Below are positions 7,377 through 13,103 of a stretch of 15,736 bases of DNA, one piece after another. The notes under the pieces are model-generated. The model saw only the letters and a list, made by a program, of their open reading frames with translations. It was not told the origin of the DNA and searched no databases. A program made the position numbers and the translations under genes. Each line of letters begins with the position of its first letter. The first letter of the stretch is position 1. Source of the stretch: Casp-actino8 sp032118015 (GTDB lineage Bacteria > Actinomycetota > Acidimicrobiia > Acidimicrobiales > Ilumatobacteraceae); assembly GCA_032118015.1 (NCBI GenBank), contig JAULYE010000148.1, positions 1 through 15,736 on the forward strand, given 5' to 3'.

Positions 7377-7429
7377 AGATCAGGGGTAGTATGACGGCTC
7401 CAAACCAACGGGGCATCCGCCCCTGATCT
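7377..7429. promoter_or_regulatory. 10-bp inverted repeat around the lipoprotein-gene promoter
   Basis: AGATCAGGGG at 7377-7386 and its exact reverse complement CCCCTGATCT at 7420-7429 flank 33 bases containing a -10-like TAGTAT (7387-7392). A smaller hairpin, GGGGC-ATCC-GCCCC (7410-7423), shares the CCCC of the right arm, so the two structures exclude each other. This could be paired operator half-sites or alternative leader structures; neither is proven. Confidence 0.5.
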
Positions 7430-7433
7430 CCAT

Positions 7434-7441
7434 AGGGGGAG
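7434..7441 (+). promoter_or_regulatory. Strong Shine-Dalgarno site of the substrate-binding protein gene
   Basis: AGGGGGAG ends five bases before ATG 7447. It is the strongest plus-strand ribosome binding site in the window and fits a highly produced receptor lipoprotein. Confidence 0.8.
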
Positions 7442-7446
7442 ACCAT

Positions 7447-8805
7447 ATGAAGAAGACCCGCGCAACACGCGTCGGTGCTCTTCTCGTCGGTCTCGCACTC
7501 GTAGGCGCAGCCTGCGGTGGCGATGACGACGGGACAACATCAACAGACGCCCCAGCAGGCTCCGACGTTTCATCATCAGAAGCTCCGGCTTCCGGTGGCG
7601 AACTCGAAGGTATGCAGGGAACCACACCCAAGGGTGCGGACGTCAGCGAAGAGTGGACCGCTGCACTGTCAGAATTCTGGCAGGGCAAGGGCAATGCTGC
7701 ACTCGAAGACTTCAGCTACGCAGCTGAGGCCTATGACGCAGTCGTCGTGATCGCTCTTGCGGTCGCGAAGGCCGGCACCGATGGTGCTGCCCACGCCAAT
7801 GAGATCGTTGGCATCACGAAGGAAGGCACCAAGTGCACCACCTTCGCCGAGTGCTTGCAGATCATCACTGATGGCGGCGACCCGGATTACGACGGTATTT
7901 CCGGTCCTCTGGACTTCAACGGCAACGGTGAGCCGCTCAAGGGCAGCTACGCCGTTCAGACCTTCGGAGCCGACAACCGCCTCGATACGTCCCTCGAGAC
8001 TCTCGTGGCCATCGAAGCTCCTGAGGCTCTCGTCGTCGAACTCGGAACCACCACTGCTACCCGCGAGGGTGACGGCGTTCTGAAGATCGGATCGCTCCTG
8101 CCTGAGACTGGTTCGCTTTCGTTCCTCGGACCACCTGAATTCGCTGGTGTCGAGTACGCCATCGAAGAGATCAACGCTGCTGGCGGAATCCTCGGCGCTC
8201 CGATCGAGTACAGCCAGGGCGACTCGGGTGACACCTCGACCGACATCGCCAGCACGACATCTGATCGTCTGATCAGCGAGAACGTCGACGCCATCATTGG
8301 CGCCGCTTCCTCGGGAGTCACGCTGACCGTTATCGACAAGATCACCGCAGCTGGCATCACCATGTTCAGCCCGGCCAACACCAGCCCCGCACTGAGCGAT
8401 TACGCAGACAACAATCTGTACTTCCGTAACGCTCCGTCGGACCTGCTCCAGGGTGCTGTTCTTGCTGACCTGATCACCGCTGACGGCAATGCTTCGGTGT
8501 ACATCCTCAACTTGGACGATGCATACGGCAATGGCTTGGCCAATGCTGTTGCAGCAGTTCTCGGTGCGGGTACCGTCGAGGTCCTGGGCCAGAAGGCATA
8601 CGACCCGACGGCAACCACGTTCGATGCGGAAATCGCTGAGATCGTTGCTGCCGACCCGGATGCCATCGTGCTGATCACCTTCGAAGAGGGCAGCCGCATC
8701 TTGCGTGGCCTCGTCGAGGCTGGCATCGGACCGTTGGTCAAGAAGACCTACGGTGTGGATGGCAACATCTCCAACGCACTGGGCGAAAACTTCGACGCTG
8801 CCTGA
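7447..8805 (+). CDS. Circularly permuted LivJ-type ABC substrate-binding lipoprotein
   Basis: Extracytoplasmic receptor of a branched-chain amino acid/HAAT-type ABC importer, 452 residues. It starts with a lipoprotein signal ending at Cys23 (LVGAAC) and a Gly/Asp/Thr/Ser linker (24-50). Residues 51-190 then read as the usual C-terminal third of LivJ-like proteins: EGMQGTTP, YAAEAYDAVVVIALAVAKAG, the C130-x5-C136 insert KCTTFAEC, GISGPLDFNGNGEP, GSYAVQTFG. Residues 213-452 read as the usual N-terminal two thirds: KIGSLLPETG, INAAGGILGAPIEY, DAIIGAASSG, SPANTSPALSD, FRNAPSDLLQGA, DDAYGNGLANA, DPDAIVLITFEEG, ILRGLVEAGI, YGVDGNISNALGENFDAA, then TGA-TAG. Family order is the reverse, so both lobes are present but permuted at the lobe crossover. 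Neighbouring livHMGF supplies permeases and ATPases. The ligand is unknown. Confidence 0.9.
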   Translation: MKKTRATRVGALLVGLALVGAACGGDDDGTTSTDAPAGSDVSSSEAPASGGELEGMQGTTPKGADVSEEWTAALSEFWQGKGNAALEDFSYAAEAYDAVVVIALAVAKAGTDGAAHANEIVGITKEGTKCTTFAECLQIITDGGDPDYDGISGPLDFNGNGEPLKGSYAVQTFGADNRLDTSLETLVAIEAPEALVVELGTTTATREGDGVLKIGSLLPETGSLSFLGPPEFAGVEYAIEEINAAGGILGAPIEYSQGDSGDTSTDIASTTSDRLISENVDAIIGAASSGVTLTVIDKITAAGITMFSPANTSPALSDYADNNLYFRNAPSDLLQGAVLADLITADGNASVYILNLDDAYGNGLANAVAAVLGAGTVEVLGQKAYDPTATTFDAEIAEIVAADPDAIVLITFEEGSRILRGLVEAGIGPLVKKTYGVDGNISNALGENFDAA

Positions 8806-8813
8806 TAGGGCAG

Positions 8814-8828
8814 CGAGTCGTTGACTCG
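8814..8828 (+). repeat. Small hairpin directly after the receptor gene
   Basis: CGAGTC-GTT-GACTCG forms a six-base-pair stem with a three-base loop, extendable by one G-U pair, six bases after the double stop. It has no T-run of its own and stands in tandem with the larger terminator, perhaps protecting the 3' end of the receptor mRNA. Confidence 0.55.
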
Positions 8829-8831
8829 TCG

Positions 8832-8864
8832 AAAGGGCCTCCCGGGAAACCGGGGGGCCCTTTT
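8832..8864 (+). terminator. Rho-independent terminator with a 14-bp stem and GAAA tetraloop
   Basis: The left arm 8832-8845 pairs with 8850-8863 over 14 base pairs (one G-U) around the loop GAAA (8846-8849), a GNRA tetraloop, followed by TTTT at 8861-8864. The A-rich foot of the left arm gives a short T-run on the opposite strand, so it may also stop livF-operon transcription coming from the right. Confidence 0.9.
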
Positions 8865-8889
8865 GCGTTCAGGGACATCCCCATTAATG

Positions 8890-8928
8890 CGGCGTACGCC
8901 TGAGAATGAATACGGCGCACGCCTGAGA
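8890..8928. repeat. Two copies of a palindrome-containing direct repeat
   Basis: CGGCGTACGCCTGAGA (8890-8905) and CGGCGCACGCCTGAGA (8913-8928) differ at one base and are 23 bases apart. The first contains the perfect palindrome GGCGTACGCC; the second is that palindrome with one central change. Two similarly oriented sites about two helical turns apart resemble paired protein-binding sites, but they lie downstream of both flanking genes. Confidence 0.6.
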
Positions 8929-8992
8929 CGTTCTCAGATCAAGGACTGACACGATTTCAACTCTGGAGCAGAGTGATGGCGAAAAACCTCCG

Positions 8993-9733
8993 TCAGCCGC
9001 CAGTGGCTCGCGCCAAGGTGCCCAGGTACAGCTCGATCACATTCGGATCTGCAAGCAGTTCCCGACCGGTTCCCGTGTAGGCGTTACGACCCTGGTCGAG
9101 GACGTAGCCCCGATTCACGACCTGCAGGCACCGCCGAGCATTCTGTTCCACCATCAGGATCGACACACCTGTGGCATTGATCGCACGGCATTGGACGAAC
9201 ACCTCGTCTTGAAGCGCAGGTGACAAACCGGCCGACGGCTCGTCCAGAAGCAGGATTTTCGGCTCGAGCATCAGTGCCCGACCCATAGCCACCATCTGTC
9301 TTTCACCACCGGACAGAGCCGATGCGCGCTGATGTGCCCGGTCCCTCAACTTTGGAAAGAGATCTGCCACGTACTCGAACCGCTCCTTGAAAACTTTGGG
9401 TTTCAAGAAACACCCCATTTCGAGATTCTCAGCAACTGTGAGACTCGGGAACACATTGCGATTCTGGGGAACGTAGCCAAGTCCCATCGGGACGAGCTGA
9501 TGGGCCTTTTTGCCGGTGATGTCCTGCCCATCGAGGGTGACGGATCCGGATCTGATCTTGCACTGACCAAGGATGGCCTTGAGCAGCGTGGATTTACCGG
9601 CACCATTGGGTCCGATGATGCCCACGAACTCACCTGATCCGACCACCACATTGCATCCGTTGAGAATGTTGACCTCAGGGATGTACCCGGCAACGAGATC
9701 GTCGGTTACGAGAATTGCGTCAGACATCGTCAC
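8993..9733 (-). CDS. livF: Branched-chain amino acid-type ABC transporter ATPase, LivF family
   Basis: One of two cytoplasmic ATPases powering the importer, 246 residues, normal for LivF. Visible: Walker A GPNGAGKSTLL, Q-loop region YVPQNRNVFPSLTVAENLEMG, signature LSGGERQMVAMGRALM, Walker B KILLLDEPSAGLSP, the switch segment MVEQNARRCLQ with Glu-Gln in the H-loop position (usual for LivF), and a C-terminal NVIELYLG. The start is GTG 9733, three bases after the livG stop, or ATG 9727 two codons later; neither has a clear Shine-Dalgarno. It is the last gene of livHMGF, convergent with the receptor gene, and probably ends at the shared hairpin near 8832-8864. Confidence 0.95.
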   Translation of the reverse strand: MTMSDAILVTDDLVAGYIPEVNILNGCNVVVGSGEFVGIIGPNGAGKSTLLKAILGQCKIRSGSVTLDGQDITGKKAHQLVPMGLGYVPQNRNVFPSLTVAENLEMGCFLKPKVFKERFEYVADLFPKLRDRAHQRASALSGGERQMVAMGRALMLEPKILLLDEPSAGLSPALQDEVFVQCRAINATGVSILMVEQNARRCLQVVNRGYVLDQGRNAYTGTGRELLADPNVIELYLGTLARATGG

Positions 9734-9736
9734 ATC

Positions 9737-10624
9737 TCAGCTTTCATCTGCCATCAACGATTGTCCCTGATGGGCCCCGAGATACGCATCGATCACCGCA
9801 GAATTTCGCGAGATGTCATCTGGGGTGCCCTCTGCGATGACGCGACCCTCAGCCATGACCACGACCCAGTCAGACACATCGTGCACCATGTCCATGTCGT
9901 GTTCGACGAACAGAACTGTCATGCCCTCGTCCCGCAACCCACGAATGTGATCGTTGAGACTCTGCTTGAGGGCGGGGTTCACCCCTGCCATTGGCTCATC
10001 CAGCATCACGAGTTTCGGGTTGGTCATCAAAGCCCGAGCCATCTCGAGCAGCTTTCGCTGGCCACCCGACAGCGACCCGGCGAATTCGTCCCGCATCTGA
10101 TCCAATTTGAAGCGTGCCAAGAGTTCGTCGGCTCGCTCGGTGATCTCCTGCTCTTGAGCCTTCCAGCGCCTCGGGACAAGGCCATTCCACCATTTCTCAC
10201 CGATTTGGTTCATGGCTCCAAGGCGCATGTTCTCGATCACCGACAACTTGGTGAGGCTCTTCGTCAACTGGAATGTGCGCACCATGCCGAGGCTGGCCGT
10301 GCGATGCGGTTGCACCTTCTCCATCGACCGACCGTCGAAAGACCATGTGCCGGAGTTCGGAGTGTCGAATCCAGTCAACAAATTGAACAAGGTCGTCTTA
10401 CCCGCACCATTGGGCCCGATCAAAGCCGTGATCGAACCCCGCTGGACCTCGAAATGGCTCACGTCGACGGCAACGATGCCGCCGAATGCCCGACGGATCC
10501 CTGAAGCCACGAGGATCGGATCTGGCTTGCGGGCACCCGGTGTCCGCTCACAGGACGCCAGAGCTTCCTGAGCTGCTTTGGCAGCCTCAGATTGCGCCCT
10601 CTTGGTCGTTTTCTCAGCGGCCAT
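9737..10624 (-). CDS. livG: Branched-chain amino acid-type ABC transporter ATPase, LivG family
   Basis: Second ATPase of the importer, 295 residues. About 36 extra Ala/Lys/Glu-rich residues precede the usual LivG start (ILVASGIRRAFGGIVAV). Then come Walker A GPNGAGKTTLFNLLTG, the Q-loop MVRTFQLTKSLTKLSVIENMRLG, signature LSGGQRKLLEMARALM, Walker B KLVMLDEPMAGVNP, the H-loop FVEHDMDMV, and the LivG-type C-terminus VIAEGTPDDI and VIDAYLG. ATG 10624 lies inside the end of livM (11-base overlap) and has AGGAG at 10635-10639, ten bases upstream, which supports this start and the N-terminal extension. The extension looks helical and charged and might contact the permease or LivF; its role is unknown. 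Confidence 0.95.
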   Translation of the reverse strand: MAAEKTTKRAQSEAAKAAQEALASCERTPGARKPDPILVASGIRRAFGGIVAVDVSHFEVQRGSITALIGPNGAGKTTLFNLLTGFDTPNSGTWSFDGRSMEKVQPHRTASLGMVRTFQLTKSLTKLSVIENMRLGAMNQIGEKWWNGLVPRRWKAQEQEITERADELLARFKLDQMRDEFAGSLSGGQRKLLEMARALMTNPKLVMLDEPMAGVNPALKQSLNDHIRGLRDEGMTVLFVEHDMDMVHDVSDWVVVMAEGRVIAEGTPDDISRNSAVIDAYLGAHQGQSLMADES

Positions 10625-11624
10625 CGAACGCCATCTCCTGACGATTTCCGAACAAACCCTGTGGTCGATAGACCATCAGCAGAATCAACGTGAGTCCGAC
10701 GAGCATGAAGTTCAATTGACCAACCTGCGTGGACTTGAGAATCGTGAAGTTGCCGATGTTCACCGGATCCTTGGCCACCTCACGCAGGAAGTTGTCCATG
10801 AAGGTGAACAGACCCCAAAACAGCATCGGTCCGACGATCGATCCAGAGACCCGAGCCACACCGCCCAATACGAGCGCCGTCAAAATGTAGAACGTGACGT
10901 CACGGCTGTAGTTGTCCGGCTGAACACTGCCTCTGTCGAGAGCGAACACCATTCCTGAGATCGACCCGATGACACCACCGAGCAAGAGGGACTGCATTTT
11001 GTAGGAAAACACACTCTTGCCGAGACTGCGCACGGCGTCTTCGTCTTCACGAATGGCCTTCAGGACTCTTCCCCATGGACTCCTCATCAACTGATACACG
11101 ATGAACGCGAGCAGAGCAACGATGATCCAGCCAACCAGAATCGTCCACAATTCACGTCCTGTGAATTCGAGTGGCCGCAGACCGTATTTCTGGGTTTGGT
11201 CGATGCCGAGAGACTCACCGACGTCACGAAACGGCTTGGAGAAATTGTTAATGCCATCACTGCCACCGAAGAATGTCTTGAACCGAACCGATCGAACGAT
11301 CAGGCGAACAATTTCCGCAGCAGCAATCGTCACGATTGCCAGATAGTCGGCACGCAGGCGCAGCGTAGGGATGCCCAGCAAGGTCCCCAAGACCAAAGCG
11401 AACACCATTGCAAGCGGAATGCCCAGCCAGAACGACCACCCGAAATAGTGGGCTGTCATGCCGAGCCCATACGCACCACAGGCCATGAACGCCGCTTGTC
11501 CGAAGTTCAACAATCCCGTATAGCCGAACTGGACGTTGAGGCCGATCGCTGCGATCGCGAAATACACCGCGTTGATACCCACGAATCCTTTAAGACTGTT
11601 CTCGAGAATTTGAACCCAATTCAT
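10614..11624 (-). CDS. livM: Branched-chain amino acid-type ABC transporter permease, LivM family
   Basis: Integral membrane permease subunit, 336 residues. Many hydrophobic segments are visible from VGINAVYFAIAAIGLNVQFG onward. The LivM signatures are GYTGLLNFGQAAFMACGAYG (the LivH/LivM family motif), LRADYLAIVTIAAAEIVRL, the cytoplasmic coupling loop SPWGRVLKAIREDEDAVRSLG that docks on the ATPases, and the terminal YRPQGLFG. I prefer ATG 11624, which has AGAGGGTGGG (11631-11640) six bases upstream. A TTG at 11630 overlaps the livH stop and would add only two residues. The gene is tightly packed between livH and livG. Confidence 0.94.
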   Translation of the reverse strand: MNWVQILENSLKGFVGINAVYFAIAAIGLNVQFGYTGLLNFGQAAFMACGAYGLGMTAHYFGWSFWLGIPLAMVFALVLGTLLGIPTLRLRADYLAIVTIAAAEIVRLIVRSVRFKTFFGGSDGINNFSKPFRDVGESLGIDQTQKYGLRPLEFTGRELWTILVGWIIVALLAFIVYQLMRSPWGRVLKAIREDEDAVRSLGKSVFSYKMQSLLLGGVIGSISGMVFALDRGSVQPDNYSRDVTFYILTALVLGGVARVSGSIVGPMLFWGLFTFMDNFLREVAKDPVNIGNFTILKSTQVGQLNFMLVGLTLILLMVYRPQGLFGNRQEMAFDGR

Positions 11625-11626
11625 CG

Positions 11627-13042
11627 TCAACCCACCCTCTGCGCTCGTCCGAGGATGCCCTGGGGCCTGACGAGCAAGACAAGAATCAGGATTACCAAGG
11701 CGGGCGTGTTCTTCAACTCGGTCGGCACGACAAGGCTGGCGACCTCCACCAGAATTCCGACCACGAAGCCGCCGATCAGAGCACCGAATGCCGAGCCGAG
11801 CCCTCCGAGGGTGATGCTGGCGAACAGCAAGAACAGGAGTCGGCTTCCCATTTCGAAGCTGACCTGCTCATCGAGACCTCGGAAGATGCCTCCTGTTGCC
11901 GCAAGAGCTCCCCCGAGGATCCACACGAGACGGATCACTCGCTCGGAGTCGATACCGGTCGCCGATGCGAGATCCGGGTTATCCGACACCGCGCGGGTCG
12001 CCTTCCCCAGACGGGTGTACTTCAAGCCGAGTGCGACGCCGACGAGGATGATCAACGACATGATCGAAAGGGTCAAGTCACGCGGCGTGATCGACACCGG
12101 ACCGATCGAAAGCGACTTCTGTAGGCCGAACTCTCGGTACGGGCGGCTACGACCCTCGAAACGTGACAAGAAGAAGTTCCGCAACAAAATCGACAGTCCG
12201 ACCGTCAGCACCATCTGGGTGATGAGGCCGATACCGCGCTTTCTCAAACGACCGAAGATGCCAGCATTCAAAGCCCAACCGAAGGCCCCGCCGAGCACGA
12301 TGCCAATCGGAGCGGCCCAAAAGATGTGGAATGTCCCCCGATCCGTCACCCCAGGCAAGAAACTCAAGAATCCGAGGAAACTCAGGCCCGTGATGTTGAA
12401 AATGAACGCTGCAAGCGCTCCGAACGTGACCATTTCGCCATGGGCGAAGTTGGTCAGGCCCGTCGTGCCGAAGATCAATGACAGACCGACCGAGCACATC
12501 GCCAGGATCAGACCGAGTCGAGCGCCATCAGCAAGTCTCTGGGCGAGGCGATCACCGAAGGACTTCCCGATGCTCTGGGATTCGCCCGTGAAGAAACCAA
12601 CCACCTTTGTGGACGTGAGGAGACTTTCCATCTTGATCGTCTGGGTTGCAGGACTGCGGCTACTCAGTGACTGTCCATCAGGCAAAGAGTCCTCGTCCAA
12701 AACCAGTGTGTAGTCCGCCTTTTCGTCGACCGGGAATTCGGCAATTCCGTTCTCATCGGTCTCGATGGTCGCCAATTCATTATCGGCTCCATCCAACAGA
12801 GTGATCGACACACCCTCGAGAGGAAGATTCTCCGTGCGTCCACCCTCACCACGAGACTGTTCACGGACCTGGGCACGGATGACGAGAACTGCATCATCGA
12901 GGTCGACAACATCGGCCCGCACCGGATTCGATCCGAAGAGGATCGCACCCATCATGGCGATGCCCGCTCCGGCGAGCCATTTCGCTCTCGTTGTCCTCAA
13001 CGTTGAATCCACGTGTCCGTCTATTCTCCCCACATTCGACAC
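11627..13042 (-). CDS. livH: LivH-family permease with N-terminal signal and Ig/regulatory-like domain
   Basis: Permease partner of LivM, but 471 residues instead of about 300. Residues 19-43 look like a signal or first membrane segment (WLAGAGIAMMGAILF, ending PVRAD). Residues about 52-138 resemble a carboxypeptidase-regulatory/Ig-like beta-sandwich: LVIRAQVREQ, LEGVSITLLDGADNE, TIETDENGIAEFPV, YTLVLDEDSLPDGQSL, TQTIKMES. The permease follows from about 165: LGLILAMCSVGLSLIFGTTG, LTNFAHGEMVTFGAL, the coupling loop LGKATRAVSDNPDLASATG, ASITLGGLGSAFGALIGG and VRPQGILG. The beta-domain should lie outside the membrane, where the receptor docks. GTG 13042 is the furthest start; later GTG codons at 13033 and 13012 cannot be excluded. 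It is first in livHMGF and divergent from the EamA gene. Confidence 0.93.
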   Translation of the reverse strand: MSNVGRIDGHVDSTLRTTRAKWLAGAGIAMMGAILFGSNPVRADVVDLDDAVLVIRAQVREQSRGEGGRTENLPLEGVSITLLDGADNELATIETDENGIAEFPVDEKADYTLVLDEDSLPDGQSLSSRSPATQTIKMESLLTSTKVVGFFTGESQSIGKSFGDRLAQRLADGARLGLILAMCSVGLSLIFGTTGLTNFAHGEMVTFGALAAFIFNITGLSFLGFLSFLPGVTDRGTFHIFWAAPIGIVLGGAFGWALNAGIFGRLRKRGIGLITQMVLTVGLSILLRNFFLSRFEGRSRPYREFGLQKSLSIGPVSITPRDLTLSIMSLIILVGVALGLKYTRLGKATRAVSDNPDLASATGIDSERVIRLVWILGGALAATGGIFRGLDEQVSFEMGSRLLFLLFASITLGGLGSAFGALIGGFVVGILVEVASLVVPTELKNTPALVILILVLLVRPQGILGRAQRVG

Positions 13043-13045
13043 GGA

Positions 13046-13058
13046 CGCATCCGATGCG
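13046..13058 (-). promoter_or_regulatory. Palindrome enclosing the only SD-like bases of livH
   Basis: CGCATC-C-GATGCG is a perfect palindrome around one central base, ending three bases before GTG 13042. In livH RNA it can fold as CGCAU-CGG-AUGCG. The only Shine-Dalgarno-like GGA lies at its loop, so it could limit ribosome access or serve as a protein site. Confidence 0.4.
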
Positions 13059-13069
13059 ACCCGCCGAAT

Positions 13070-13097
13070 TTGCCCCTGACCGGGTTCGGGTCATGAT
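13070..13097 (+). promoter_or_regulatory. Candidate promoter of the EamA gene with an internal inverted repeat
   Basis: TTGCCC (13070-13075) and CATGAT (13092-13097) are separated by 16 bases, and six bases later comes GTG 13104, consistent with a leaderless transcript. TGACC-N7-GGTCA (13077-13081 and 13089-13093) lies between the two boxes and also covers a possible livH -35 on the other strand, so it could be an operator shared by the divergent genes. Confidence 0.4.
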
Positions 13098-13103
13098 AGT
13101 TCG

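Larger units (their letters stand above)
8806..8992. other. Largest intergenic region, between the convergent receptor gene and livF
   Basis: This 187-base stretch begins with a second in-frame stop (TAG 8806-8808). In order it holds a small hairpin (8814-8828), a strong terminator (8832-8864), a twice-repeated palindromic element (8890-8928), a stem CTGAGA-CGT-TCTCAG (8923-8937) and a stem CTCTG-GAG-CAGAG (8961-8973). On the minus strand a run of five T lies just after the livF stop. No coding region is apparent in it. Confidence 0.7.

Noticed and set aside
5888..7426. Plus-strand open frame of 512 codons across the nitroreductase and crotonase genes
   Set aside because: It is antisense to two well-supported enzyme genes, has Arg/His/Cys-rich composition with no recognisable motif, and arises from codon bias in the opposite strand.
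7361..7627. Upstream extension of the crotonase frame to a start at 7627
   Set aside because: The added 89 residues are Arg-rich, lie antisense to the receptor gene's signal region, and precede the point where family homology starts at ATG 7360.
7447..8805. Reading the receptor gene as a frameshifted or truncated pseudogene
   Set aside because: The frame is intact through 452 codons, contains both lobes' motifs once each, and ends in a double stop and terminator. Rearrangement of order explains it better than decay.
7447..8805. Assembly error as the cause of the permuted order
   Set aside because: Not excluded, but less likely: two in-frame junctions at domain borders plus a clean gene end would all have to arise by chance misjoining. 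Long reads across the junctions would settle it.
11196..12713. Plus-strand open frame of 505 codons across livM and livH
   Set aside because: It is antisense to clear permease genes. The Pro/Arg/Lys-rich translation with no family features is a shadow of membrane-protein coding.
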